Shown piece after piece: positions 54,361-64,000 of a DNA stretch of 64,000 nucleotides. The translations under genes were made by a program, and so were the position numbers. Origin of the DNA: Amyelois transitella. Taxonomy: Eukaryota; Arthropoda; Insecta; Lepidoptera; Pyralidae. The DNA is taken from contig NC_083533.1 of the NCBI RefSeq assembly GCF_032362555.1, positions 501,001 to 565,000 of the forward strand, read 5' to 3'. A model generated the notes under the pieces. The model had not been told where the DNA came from. It made no database searches and saw only the letters and a list, made by a program, of their open reading frames with translations. Each line of letters begins with the position of its first letter. Positions within the stretch are counted from its first letter, which is position 1.

Positions 54361-54500
54361 CTTTAAGAAGACATTAAAACTATTTTTATTTGAAAAATGC
54401 TATTAAACGATAAATTATTTTTTAAATGACAATTTATAATATCCTTTTTTTTAATGCATTATCAAACATAAATGTAAACGTTATTTTGTGAGTGATAATT
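54345..54500 (+). mobile_element. LINE 3' fragment with ORF2 C-terminal codons
   Basis: A frame reading DFKKTLKLFLFEKCY resembles the C-terminus at 3.9-4.1 kb, and AT-rich 3' UTR follows. Confidence 0.45.
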
Positions 54501-54619
54501 AACTATTGTACATCCTCTCCAAGATAAAACATAGTGATACTATAAACACATTTAACAGATCTGATCTCCTCTCCAGAGTGGTGAGGATGCAACCAGGACA
54601 AAAGTCAAGCGAAAGATGA

Positions 54620-54805
54620 CATACATACATACATAAAATCACGCCTCTTTCCCGGAGGGGTAGGCAGAGACTACCTCTTTCCACTTGCCACGATCTCTGC
54701 ATATTTCCTTTACTTCATCCACATTCATAACTCTCTTCATGCAAGCTCGGCAGTTTCGGGTACTTTTGACCTGACCCTTTACCAGGACGTCCTTAATTTG
54801 AAAGA
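54620..54805 (-). mobile_element. RTE LINE 3' end
   Basis: CATACATACATACATAAAAT to ACCAGGACGTCCTTAATTTG. Confidence 0.8.
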
Positions 54806-54859
54806 AAGAAAGATGACGATTTGTAAAATAATTAATATAGATCGTAGCTAACGTAGAAA

Positions 54860-54980
54860 CGGCAGTAGTGTGTACAAAGATGCGCCGGCGCATGCGGTCG
54901 TCCGCGGGCACGCTCCACCGCTTCGCTCCGAATCCGGTCGCGTCATTGCTCCAATTATTTCAGGGGTCCGTTGCGTTGGG
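54860..54980. other. GC-rich patch inside AT-rich repeat sea
   Basis: GATGCGCCGGCGCATGCGGT, GGTCGCGTCATTGCTCC: a CpG-containing patch, including the perfect palindrome GCGCCGGCGC. No gene or repeat recognised. An intronic regulatory element is possible but unproven. Confidence 0.3.
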
Positions 54981-55019
54981 TTGCTTTTGTAATTATTTAT
55001 TTATTTGTGCCGTGTGGTA

Positions 55020-55515
55020 GATACATACATATGGTCACCACGTCTATATCCCTTGCGGGGTAGACAGAGCCAACAGTCTTGAAAAGACTGAATGGCCACG
55101 TTTTTTTTGGTTTAACGATAGAATTGAGATTCAACTAGTGGCAGGTTGCTAGCCCATCGCCTAAAAAAGAATCCCAAGTTTATAAGCGTATTCCTTAGTC
55201 GCCTTTTACGGCGTCCATGGGAAAGAGATGTAGTGGTCCTATTCTTTTTTGTATTGGTGCCACACGGCACACGGCACGGCCACGAGCCGTGTGGTTACCG
55301 GCAATAATAAAAAAAAAATAGGACCACTACATCTCTTAAAATGCGACTAAGGGATAGGCTTATGAACTTTGGGATTCTTCTTTTAGCCGATGGGCTAGCA
55401 ACCTGTCACTGTTTAAATCTCAATTCTATCATTAGGCCAAACAGCTGAACGAGGCCTGTCAGCCTTTTCAAGACTGTTGGCTCTGTCTACCCCGCCTGGG
55501 ATATAGCCGTGATTA
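55020..55515. repeat. Inverted pair of near-complete Tatg1 copies
   Basis: A minus copy (55020-55275) and a plus copy (55285-55515) are separated by CACGGCACACGGCACGGCCA. Confidence 0.85.
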
Positions 55516-55584
55516 TATGAATTTAGGAATTCCCACAAAGAAACAAGAAAGAAATCATAATATAAACCAGCATCTATATTATGC

Positions 55585-55680
55585 CTGTCTCTGCCTACCC
55601 CTCCGGGAAAGAGGCGTGATTTTATGTATGTATTTATGTATCTATATTATTGTATGGTATATGTATGTACGTATGTATAA
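55585..55680 (+). mobile_element. RTE LINE 3' tip with TATG tail
   Basis: GTCTCTGCCTACCCCTCCGG to a degenerate TATGTATG run. Confidence 0.75.
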
Positions 55681-56055
55681 ATTAGTATATATTTCCGTAC
55701 CTGTAAGAATTTTGGGATATCACCACAAAGCCAAATTTCAAGTCTTCAAAATCTCTCAAAGCGGTTTGATTTGTGCGTTGATTTGTCAGTCCACACCTCA
55801 GAATCTTTATGTACACATCGACATTTAAATAAAGGTACTGAACCCTCGCTCTAAAAAATACCAACTCCACTCAAATGGTGTCACGCGAAAATGTACATTA
55901 CGATTCATTGAACAAGCGTCAATGGAAATTACTGAAATGTGAACTAGATACATCGCGGATGTTGTAAAAAAATATATATTAAGATTACAGGATTACTGAT
56001 AACATTTAAATGTATATACATACATACATTCATACAATATAATCACGTCTATATC
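55681..56055. other. Unrecognised AT-rich sequence
   Basis: No coding signature survives. Short open frames on both strands lack splice context. Confidence 0.35.
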
Positions 56056-56309
56056 TAACTAACTGTAATAAGATTTTCAAAACTGAATTTGTTATACCAT
56101 AAGAAAAACCCTAACAAGGTTAATTGCGCAAGCGCAGCTGGCAACACAGGACATTTCGCAAGTGTTGCCACATCAATAATAATTGCCAATTTCGTTGCAC
56201 GTCTGTATAGCTGTTCCGGCAAAGGATACGCTTCCCCATTTTGAAATACGAGTGTTCCAACAATGTTTATGAAATTTTTAAATAATGGGGGCTTTATTTT
56301 GTTCGTAGC

Positions 56310-56570
56310 CGTGTGGTTTCCGGCACTAATACGAAAAAGAATAGGGCCACTCCATCTCTTTCCCATGGATGTCGTAAAAGGCGACTAAGGGATAGGCTTA
56401 TAAACTTGGTATTCTTCTTTTAGGCGACAGGCTAGCAATATATCAACATTTGAATCTCAATTCTATCATTAAGCCGAACAACTGAACGTGGCCTATAAGT
56501 CTTTTCAAGACTGCTGGCTCTGTCTACCCCGCAAGGGATATAGACGTGATTATATGTATGTATGTATTTG
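56310..56570 (+). repeat. Tatg1, full length
   Basis: GCCGTGTGGTTTCCGGCACT to TATAGACGTGATTATATGTA with a TATG tail. Confidence 0.9.
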
Positions 56571-56629
56571 GAAATTCCCACAACAAAACAAGAAAGAAAA
56601 CATAATATATAAACCAGTATCTATATTAT

Positions 56630-56795
56630 GGTAAAGGGTCAGGTCAAGAGTACCCGAAACCGCCGAGCTTGCAAGAGAGTTATGAATGAGGATGAAGCGA
56701 AGGCAGTATGCAGAGATCGTGGCAAGTAGAAAGAGGTAGTCTCTGCCTACCCCTCCGGGAAAGAGGCGTGATTTTATGTATGTATGTATGTATAT
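56630..56795 (+). mobile_element. RTE LINE 3' end
   Basis: GGTAAAGGGTCAGGTCAAGA to GGCGTGATTTTATGTATGTA. Confidence 0.8.
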
Positions 56796-56928
56796 TCCCA
56801 GACGAGTACTGTCCGCGTACATTCAGAAGTAGAATTAAGGGGTATCTCTTGGATAGACATGAAACATCTTTGTCTTCATTGTCACTTACCATCAGGTGAG
56901 ATGGAAGACAAATGCCTTATCCAATCCT

Positions 56929-57139
56929 ACTAATATTATAAATGCGAAAGTTTGTATGTCAGGATGTCAGTATGGATGTTTATTACTCTTCCACGCAAAA
57001 ACTACGGAACCGATTACGATAAAATTTGGTATGTACGTAGCTGAAGACCCAGTATAACATATAGGCTACTTTTTATCCCGTAGTTCCTGGCGGGATTGAT
57101 AAGGTTTCCATGCGGACGATTCGCGGGCGACCTCTAGTA
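56929..57139 (+). mobile_element. Hel-2 Helitron copy
   Basis: TCCTACTAATATTATAAATG to GCGGGCGACCTCTAG followed by T. Confidence 0.75.
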
Positions 57140-57400
57140 TTGAATAAAAAAAATACTCAGTAATAATGTGAAACATTAACTCTTTTTTTTTTTCAATAAC
57201 TTAGTACTAACCTTCGTTCGGATAGATAATCTGTGTTATTTTATTTTTGTCAATGTTACAGCACTAGTTTACATTTTTTGTCGGTTTTTTTTTTAACTGA
57301 ATACCTACTTACGATACAAATTATTGTTTAATATTGATAACGTTCAACGAAATTTAATTTAAACTTGCGTTGTCTTTTATTTTGAGAGCTCCTATTTACT
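57140..57400. other. AT-rich unrecognised sequence
   Basis: T and A runs; nothing supported. Confidence 0.35.
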
Positions 57401-57401
57401 C

Positions 57402-57610
57402 GTGCCGTGTGGTTCCCGACACTAATAGAAAAAGGAATAGAATAACCATCTCTTTCCTGTGGATGTTGTGAAGGCGACTAAGGGATAGGCTTAGGCCTAT
57501 GAACTTGGGATTCCTCTTGTAGACGATCGGCTAGCAACCTGTCACTATTTGAATCAGTTACACGTGAACATACGGCTGAACATGGCCTTTCGGTCTTCTA
57601 GACCAGAGCC
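57402..57610 (+). repeat. Tatg1, diverged
   Basis: GTGCCGTGTGGTTCCCGACA to GAACATGGCCTTTCGGTC. Confidence 0.75.
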
Positions 57611-57917
57611 ACCGCTACAGACAGCTGCGCTCGCGCAAATTTAGCGCTACCTGCAATAGAATACAGGTTTTATGGTTTTAGTTGGGTTATTGAAAAAAGA
57701 TATAGGCGGAATAAAATCCGCCATTTTGAATCGGTGATTCGATTTATAAATTAACTAAGATGTCACGCGCGTCAACCGTTGCTACGCAACCGCGCGTTCT
57801 GAATTCAAATTAGCCAATCAGCGCTCATGTGTTTGACGTCACTGACCTGTAACACTCCATCAAAGATCTCATTAAGATACAACTAAATTGTAAATTGTAA
57901 AATTAATTTTATTTTTA

Positions 57918-58137
57918 TACTAGCTGTTGCCCGCGACTTCATCAGCGTAAATTTCGAGTTGAATCTTGATCATACATACCGGAAGAGATTTCTTTTGAAA
58001 TAAGTAGCACCTTTGTACTAGAATTACTGTAATAAATGCTTCTGTATATAATTTTGTGTACATAAATAAATAAATAAATACAGTCAGATACAGACAGACA
58101 GACAAAAAATGTAAATTTTATTTTTATATGTAGAATA
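57918..58137. mobile_element. Helitron-like remnant
   Basis: ACTAGCTGTTGCCCGCGACT at the left and CAGACAGACAGACAAAAAAT with a TATAGAATATT-like right side. Confidence 0.4.
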
Positions 58138-58144
58138 TTGCGTT

Positions 58145-58340
58145 GTGTAGTTCAGAATAGGACCACTCCACATCTTTCCCATGGATGTCGTAAGAGGTTA
58201 CTAAAGGAAAGGCTGATAAACTTGGGATTCTTCTTGTAGGCGATCGGCTAGCGACCTGTCACTGTTTGAATCTCAATTCCATCATTAAGCCATACAGCTG
58301 AACGTGGCCTTCCAGTCTTTTCGAGACTGTTGGTTCTGTC
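58145..58340 (+). repeat. Tatg1 cut by a LINE-A insertion
   Basis: GTTCAGAATAGGACCACTCC to GGTTCTGTCTAGAA; the expected tail is replaced by LINE-A sequence. Confidence 0.8.
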
Positions 58341-58566
58341 TAGAACAGAATAGAATAGATTTATTTTCAAAATTGGATACAAGGTATCACTTATTAACGT
58401 CACATCACTTTAACCTAATTATAACTACCTACTGCCGCTTCTAAAGCGCATGTGTAGAAGAAGCGGCGGAACAAACTACACTGCAGCATTTTCATCGGAC
58501 ATCAATTTACAAATATAGATCTCTTAAATCTAAATCGTGGACGAATGCACATTGTCTACATAAACT
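58338..58566 (-). mobile_element. LINE-A 3' end, 5'-truncated
   Basis: AGAATAGATTTATTTTCAAA to GAATGCACATTGTCTACATA. Confidence 0.85.
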
Positions 58567-58599
58567 AACTAAACTGTTTGCCCAATAAAAGATAAAGAC

Positions 58600-59255
58600 G
58601 TAATTATATATATAGGATCTTTTGACCTTGAAACTGACTAAACCAAGCACCAGTAGTTGGTAAACTGTCATATATTAGTCAACTTGGCGACTATTTACAT
58701 AAAATACTTTGCGTAAGTCGCTTGTGAAAGTCTTACACACACCGACAGGCAAATATCTACTTTACAACTTTAATTTTAACGTCTATAATTAACTACGTTA
58801 ATGACAGTGTTAATTTTTGAAACTGTCAATGGAATATAGACGTTATTGCGTTGAGTTTGAGTCGAATTTGATAGTAAACAAGTTGTTAAGTCATAGATTA
58901 TTTAATTGAATGATGGTTACAAATTCTATGCGACCTTAGAGTTATTCGCCTGGATAAACTTAGAAGCGGCGACCTGCTTTTACGATACAGTTTGTTAATA
59001 AATACAGAATAAGTTGGAAGGTGGGAGGGTGAGGGGGGGGGGGCGGTGTCTAATGATAAGTACTACGCCGCCGGCGCCAATTTAACGTCACTTATAAAAG
59101 AATAAAGGTTTTTTGCAAATCCCACGGGAAGTTTTGTTTTAACCGGGATTAAAGGTACCCCATGCACTTCTACAGATTCTTAATCTAAAGAAGATTGGTT
59201 GAGTACATAACGTGTGAATAGAAAATTAACTTGACTCTCGCATTATATATTGTTA
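58600..59255. other. Largest repeat-poor stretch of the right half, with G run
   Basis: Unique-looking sequence. A G-rich run at 59020-59046 (GGGAGGGTGAGGGGGGGG...) could form a quadruplex. Words such as TTAACTACGTTAATGACAG are suggestive of homeodomain sites only. No exon found. Confidence 0.4.
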
Positions 59256-59256
59256 C

Positions 59257-59420
59257 TAGCTGTGCCCGCGACTTCGTCCGCGCGGAATAGTTATTTTGGG
59301 CAGTCATTGAAGCACTTAAGGATGTTTAATTTATTATTTTTTTCACATTTTCCATTATTTCTTCGCTCCTTATAGTTGCAGCGTGATGTTATATAGCCTA
59401 AAGCCTTCCTGAGGCAACCG
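59257..59420 (-). mobile_element. Hel-1 end, truncated
   Basis: CTAGCTGTGCCCGCGACTTC to TATAGCCTAAAGCCTTCC; the other terminus is absent. Confidence 0.65.
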
Positions 59421-59559
59421 TCAGTTCAGAATTTCAAACAGGAACAAAAATAGTCCAAACACTTTTTTGAGATTAATGCATAGGTACATACAGACAGAGA
59501 TCAGTGTATGTGTCAGTTGGCTAGTGTCCTTTTTTACATATTTACATATGTACATATAT

Positions 59560-59660
59560 ACATATAATAATATCCCTTGCGGGGCAGACAGAGCCGACAT
59601 CCTTAAAAATACTGATACGCCACGTTCAGCTGTTTGGCTTTATAATAGAATTTCTTTATA
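59560..59660 (-). repeat. Tatg1 tail-half
   Basis: TACATATAATAATATCCCTT to CTGTTTGGCTTTATAATAGA. Confidence 0.7.
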
Positions 59661-59877
59661 TGTATATTTAGATGTATTATTATCACTGAAGTTTTAAAAT
59701 TTACACACATTGTATGTTATCACTTCACATAAACACGTTATATGCGCGGCGACGTCATATAAACTTGTATGACTGGATGTTTTTTTATTAATCATTAGGA
59801 TCATGGGTTTTTTGTTCTTAGGTATCTCTTTATATAAAATCGATAATAATGAGGTGTTATTCTTGACTTCGCTACTC

Positions 59878-60125
59878 ACATACATACATATAGTCACGTC
59901 TATATCCCTTGCGGGGTAGACAGAGCGGGCAGTTTTGAAAAAGGTGCTAGGCCACGCTCGGCCGTTTCGCTTAATGATAGAATTGGTATTCAAATGGTGA
60001 CAGGTTGCTCGCCAAAATAAAAGAATCCCAAGTTTATGAGCCTATCCCTTAGTCGCCTTTTACGACGTCCATAGAAAAAGCGATGGTTTGGTCCTATTCT
60101 TAAGTGTCAGGAACCACACGTCAAT
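59878..60125 (-). repeat. Tatg1, near full length
   Basis: CACATACATACATATAGTCA to AAGTGTCAGGAACCACACG. Confidence 0.85.
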
Positions 60126-60169
60126 AAATAATTATGAAACGAAAAATATTTTATTTTATTAACGGCCTT

Positions 60170-60315
60170 GTGAGCGCCTGTGGCGCAGTGAGCCTTTATT
60201 AAGTACAGTATCAGGGTTCAATCCCCGGTCCGAATTAACTCGTATTAATGTTGAGTTAGATTCCCATATGACAAGGTTTGAACTTACTTTGGAGTTTATT
60301 CAATTTATGACATTT
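60170..60315 (+). mobile_element. tSINE-A, strongly diverged
   Basis: GAGCGCCTGTGGCGCAGTGA head and TTGAGTTAGATTCCCATATG body; B box degraded. Confidence 0.5.
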
Positions 60316-60344
60316 GCAAAAAAGTTTGTATGTATCTTACATAC

Positions 60345-60450
60345 ACACATATAAATCACGCCTCTGTCCCGGAGGGGTAGGCAGAGACTACATCTTTCCA
60401 TTTGCTAAGGATCTTAGCATATTTCTTTCGTTTATTCCTTTTCATTTAAT
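60345..60450 (-). mobile_element. RTE LINE 3' fragment, diverged
   Basis: ACATATAAATCACGCCTCTG, GTAGGCAGAGACTACATCTT. Confidence 0.65.
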
Positions 60451-60514
60451 TCACTCTAATTTTAAGAGTCTTCTCAGTCAAATTGTTAGCTAATAAGACA
60501 AATTTTTTAATGAC

Positions 60515-60780
60515 ATACATACATACATATAATCACGTAGATATATATCCCTTGCGGGGTAAACAGAGCCAACAGTCTTGAAAAAACTTATAGGCCACAT
60601 TGAGCTATTTGGCTTAATGTTAGAATTGAGATTCAAATAGTGACAGGTTGCTAGCCCGTCGCCTAAAAGAAGAATCCCAAGTTTATAAGCCTATCCCTTA
60701 GTCGCCTTTTACAACATCCATGGGAACGAGATTGAGTGGTCCTATTCTTTTTTTTATTGGTGCCGGGAACCACACGTCAT
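60515..60780 (-). repeat. Tatg1, full length
   Basis: CATACATACATACATATAAT to GGTGCCGGGAACCACACG. Confidence 0.9.
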
Positions 60781-61013
60781 TAAAATGACCGTCCAAAAAA
60801 TATTAATCATCACATAACGAAAAAGCAACATCATTAAATATTCTTTTAAAAATGACTGACATTTTTAATGTGACCATTGCATTATGTCATTACATTATGT
60901 AATTCCGTTTATAACAACAGTTGAACACGGGTATGAATAAGCGTGTCTAATAGAAAGTGTACAAAATAAAGTCACGGTGTATGTATGTATAGGTACTATA
61001 CCTATCTTATGTA

Positions 61014-61253
61014 TACTAATATTATAAAGGTGAAGAGTTTGTTTGTTTGAACGCGCTAAACTCTGGAATTGCTGGTTCGAATTGAATTTTTTTTTGTGTT
61101 GAATAGACCATTTATCGAGGAAGGGTTTAGGCTATATAACATCACGCTGCAACTGTAAGGAGCAAAGGAAAATTCTTCAATAATGCCTAAAGGCTTCAAT
61201 GATGCCCGAAATAACTATTCCACGCGGACGAAGTCGCGGGCACAGCTAGTATA
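61014..61253 (+). mobile_element. Hel-1 Helitron copy
   Basis: ATACTAATATTATAAAGGTG to GTCGCGGGCACAGCTAG followed by T. Confidence 0.75.
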
Positions 61254-61699
61254 TTTATATTTATTTGTAAATCATTTGACCGCAAAACCTTGAAGGCTCC
61301 GCGAAGAGGTCGCCTGCGCATGCGCAACGACATGCCCTCGATACAATACAGTGTCTCAAAGTACTAAACTTAATGCAGACATAACGCAGAAACTAGGTCT
61401 CTTACAAAAGAAGTCTTAATATTATTTTGTCCATCTATCCATATTATATATTTCATCATGGTGCCCGCGGAAGACCAGCGTTGTGGTATATACGAGTACC
61501 ATGAGAAACGCTGAAGAGGAATTTTGGTACAAAATTTTTAATAAGTTTATCTGTTCTTGTTTTGTTCTTATGTATCAAATAATCATTTTTTTTTCTTTCT
61601 TTATTACCTGTCTGCATCCCTTACGAGGTAGACAGAGCCATGACCACGTGCCTCTTAAAATGTTGGAATTAAGCTTCAAATAGTGACTAGTATTAGAGT

Positions 61700-61910
61700 A
61701 GTATTAGACGAACGTATCTTGATCAAATTAAGGACGTCCTGGTAAAGGGTCAGGTCAAAAGTACCCGAAACCGCCGAGCTTGCATGAAGAGAGTTATGAA
61801 TGTGGACGAAGCGAAGGAAGTATACAGAGATCGTGGCAAGTGGAAAGAGGTAGTCTCTGCCTACCCCGCCGGGAAAGAGGCGTGATTTTATGTATGAATG
61901 TATGTATAGT
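61700..61910 (+). mobile_element. RTE LINE 3' end, coding frame well kept
   Basis: The frame runs from QIKDVLVKGQVKSTRNRRAC to the SAYPAGKEA end and the TATG tail. A Tatg1 scrap (GATTAGTGGGTTGCTAGCCC) follows. Confidence 0.8.
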
Positions 61911-61919
61911 GATTAGTGG

Positions 61920-62205
61920 GTTGCTAGCCCATCGCCCAAAAAAAAACATAATAAATAAAACAACCTCAAATTTTACAAAATAAGATACACAAAATCAAAA
62001 TTAGTTTCGGAAAAACATTAAAAAGCTTAACCAAAATTTATGTCTGCCAGTTGTTAAGAATATTCAGTTCTTAGTAATGCAACAATGCGCTGTCAGTCTA
62101 ATCAGTTCTTTAGAATCGACGCCATAGTCGGTATTTAACATTGTCGAAACAATAAAAATGAACTATAAAAATTGATTTACACGACATGTGTTCTAAGAAT
62201 ATAAG
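61920..62205. other. Unrecognised sequence
   Basis: AT-rich, no repeat family or exon recognised apart from the first 25 bases. Confidence 0.35.
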
Positions 62206-62207
62206 GT

Positions 62208-62480
62208 ACTAGCTGTGCCCGCGACTTCGTTCGCGTTGAATAGTTATTTTGGGCATCATTGAAGCCCTCGAGGGTGAATGATTTTCCCCGATTTTTTTTC
62301 ACATTCTCCATTATTTCTTCGCTTCTAATAGTTGCAGCGTGATGTTATATAGCCTAAAGTCTTTCCTCGATAAATGGTCTATTCAACACGAAAAGAATTT
62401 TTCAATTCGAACCTGTAGTTCCTGAGATTAGCGCGTTCAAACAAACAAACTCTTCAGCTTTATAATATTAGTATAGATTC
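62208..62480 (-). mobile_element. Hel-1 Helitron copy, complete
   Basis: Plus strand CTAGCTGTGCCCGCGACTTC to CTTTATAATATTAGTATAGA. Confidence 0.8.
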
Positions 62481-62559
62481 GGCGTCGAAGGATTTAGTTA
62501 TAAAATAATAATCGTTTTTATTAATTTATTTACCAATTCATGTATACTGAAGACGCATG

Positions 62560-62825
62560 TGCCTTGTGGTTCCCGGCACCATTATAAGACGAATAGGACC
62601 ACTGCATCTCTTTCCCATGGATGTCGTAAAAGGCGACTAACGTATTATAGGCTTATAAACTTGAGATTCTTCTTTAAGGCGATGGGCTAGCAACCTGTCA
62701 CTATTTGAATCTCAATTCTTTCTTTAAGCCAAACAGCTGAACGTGGCCTATCAGTCTTTTCAATACTGTTGGCTCTGTCTACCCCGCAAGGCATATAGAC
62801 GTGATCATATGTATATATGTGTACG
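62560..62825 (+). repeat. Tatg1, full length
   Basis: GTGCCTTGTGGTTCCCGGCA to TATAGACGTGATCATATGTA. Confidence 0.9.
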
Positions 62826-62946
62826 TAAAATAATACGATTTTGTTAACACAGGTGCGAAAAAATTTACAACCAACCGTCGTCGTAGTCGTTGTAATCGAT
62901 TAATTTATTCGGACACAATTTAAACAGCATATCATTTTGTTTGCAG

Positions 62947-63189
62947 AATCGAGACTTACGCAAAGCCAGTCGACTCTCAACAGCCAAGGAGGTAGCGCGC
63001 GGATGGATTTCTCGTGAAAAGAAAAGCAAAAAAAAAAAACAGTGATGTTTTGAATCTCGAAAATAGAATAGTGTTTTTTTTTTTTAAATTCATTTCAATT
63101 TAAAAACAGTGCAGTGTCGTGTGACAGTAAAATGCAGGGCCGTGATAAGTTGTGTGCAAAATTGACGAGCGCATTCCTCAGGAAATGGT
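62947..63189 (+). CDS. Candidate start-codon exon of an unidentified plus-strand gene
   Basis: Unique sequence with a good acceptor (TTTTGTTTGCAG|AA) and a strong donor (TGGT|GTAAGT). The ATG at 63132 has a favourable context (GTAAAATGC) and opens 19 codons (MQGRDKLCAKLTSAFLRKW) to the donor in phase 1; the earlier ATG at 63003 is a four-codon upstream ORF. I do not recognise the protein, and it continues outside the window. The 5' UTR may start at the candidate exon ending at 43533, implying an intron of about 19.4 kb. Confidence 0.4.
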
Positions 63190-63374
63190 GTAAGTAGTTT
63201 TTTTTTTAATTTGTCGCCGTGAATGCCTGCCTTTTGAGGCTGTTGCACTCGGTTATCTAAAGTATTGGTTATGGATTATAATCTGTTGTGTATGTGTTTT
63301 TATGTTTAAAGTAAGATTTTAGGTTTAGAATTCAAAACTAAATAATGGGGTAACTGATTCTATGCTTTATTTTT

Positions 63375-63482
63375 AATCATACATTCAACGACGTCCTTGT
63401 CTTCTACGGGGTAGACGGAGCCACGAGGCCACGTTCAGCTGTATGGCTTAATGATGGAATTAACATTTGAATAATAACAGTG
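63375..63482 (-). repeat. Tatg1 tail-half, diverged
   Basis: AATCATACATTCAACGACGT, GCCACGTTCAGCTGTATGGC. Confidence 0.6.
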
Positions 63483-63502
63483 ATAATACATTAATCCAAA
63501 GA

Positions 63503-63708
63503 ATCCACTCGCGACTTCCTCCGCATGGAAACCCTATCAATCCCGCAGAAACTCCGGGATAAAAAGTAGCCTATATATTATTCAGCTACCTACATACCAA
63601 GTTTCATCGTAATCGGTTTAGTAGTTTTTGCGTGAAAGAGTAACAAACATCCATATTGACATCCTGACATACTCACAAGCTTTCGCATTTATAATATTAG
63701 TAGGACTA
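63503..63708 (-). mobile_element. Hel-2 Helitron copy
   Basis: CCACTCGCGACTTCCTCCGC to ATTTATAATATTAGTAGGA on the plus strand. Confidence 0.7.
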
Positions 63709-63769
63709 ATTATTTATAAGACTTTCTCTTTAATATCTTTTAGAATATAGATAGAAAAGAAAGATCACA

Positions 63770-64000
63770 GGTGCCGTGTGGTTCCCAGCACTAATACAAA
63801 AATAAAAAGGTCCTCTCCATCTCTTTCCCAAAAAAGGCGTAAAAGCGACTAAGGGATAGGCTTACAAACTTGGGATTCTTCTTTAAGGCGATGGGCTAGC
63901 AAACTGTCACTATTAGAATCTCAATTCTATCATTAAGCTGAACGTAGCCTTTCATTCTTTCAAGACTACTAGCTCTTGCCTACCCCACACGAGATATAGA
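63770..64000 (+). repeat. Tatg1, runs off the window
   Basis: GTGCCGTGTGGTTCCCAGCA to ACACGAGATATAGA at the window edge. Confidence 0.85.

Noticed and set aside
56055-56366. 103-codon minus frame with hydrophobic stretch
   Set aside because: Its first third is antisense Tatg1. The rest (about 80 codons) has no recognised motif, no convincing splice sites and no paralogue in the window.

Overview
This is AT-rich eukaryotic nuclear DNA, almost certainly from a moth or butterfly (Lepidoptera). Evidence: spliced genes with GT-AG introns, a ZAD-type C2H2 zinc-finger gene pair, insect odorant receptor exons, lepidopteran-style Helitron remnants, tRNA-derived SINEs, and RTE, R1-like and jockey/CR1-like LINE sequence. 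No operons, CRISPR arrays or stand-alone RNA genes were seen. Repeat family names used below (Tatg1, tSINE-A, tSINE-B, Hel-1/2/3, LINE-A/B, RTE) are working labels coined here. Layout: (1) 1.58-12.9 kb holds two head-to-head ZAD C2H2 zinc-finger genes, ZNF-A (minus, 7 exons) and ZNF-B (plus, 7 exons). They share a 546-bp intergenic region, the same exon number, the same intron phases and the same predicted length (583 aa), so they look like an inverted duplication. (2) 13.8-39.2 kb holds two tandem odorant receptor genes on the minus strand. OR-1 is complete (8 exons, 433 aa). OR-2 is nearly complete, but its first exon was not found. Homologous exons have identical lengths apart from exon 4. 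OR-2 has one additional intron (GC-AG) that splits the 253-nt exon 2 into 77+176 nt. (3) A full-length, apparently intact two-ORF LINE (about 29.28-34.52 kb) lies in an intron of OR-2. Its two ORFs overlap by 16 nt, with a canonical -1 slippery heptamer directly before the ORF1 stop and ORF2 in the -1 frame. (4) 39.2-64 kb is nearly gene-free and packed with repeats. A candidate non-coding first exon at 43.4-43.5 kb and a candidate start-codon exon at 62.95-63.19 kb suggest that much of it is one long first intron of a plus-strand gene running off the window. The most abundant repeat (Tatg1, about 240 bp, TATG-repeat tail) occurs roughly fifty times, intact or fragmentary, and its 3' end resembles that of the RTE LINE fragments, so it may be mobilised by that LINE. 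How the genes work together: the zinc-finger proteins would be nuclear DNA-binding regulators, and the receptors would be membrane odorant-gated subunits working with Orco. Apart from shared promoter-like palindromes, nothing in the sequence connects the two gene classes. All exon models come from reading splice signals and comparing paralogues by eye; no search or transcript evidence was available.
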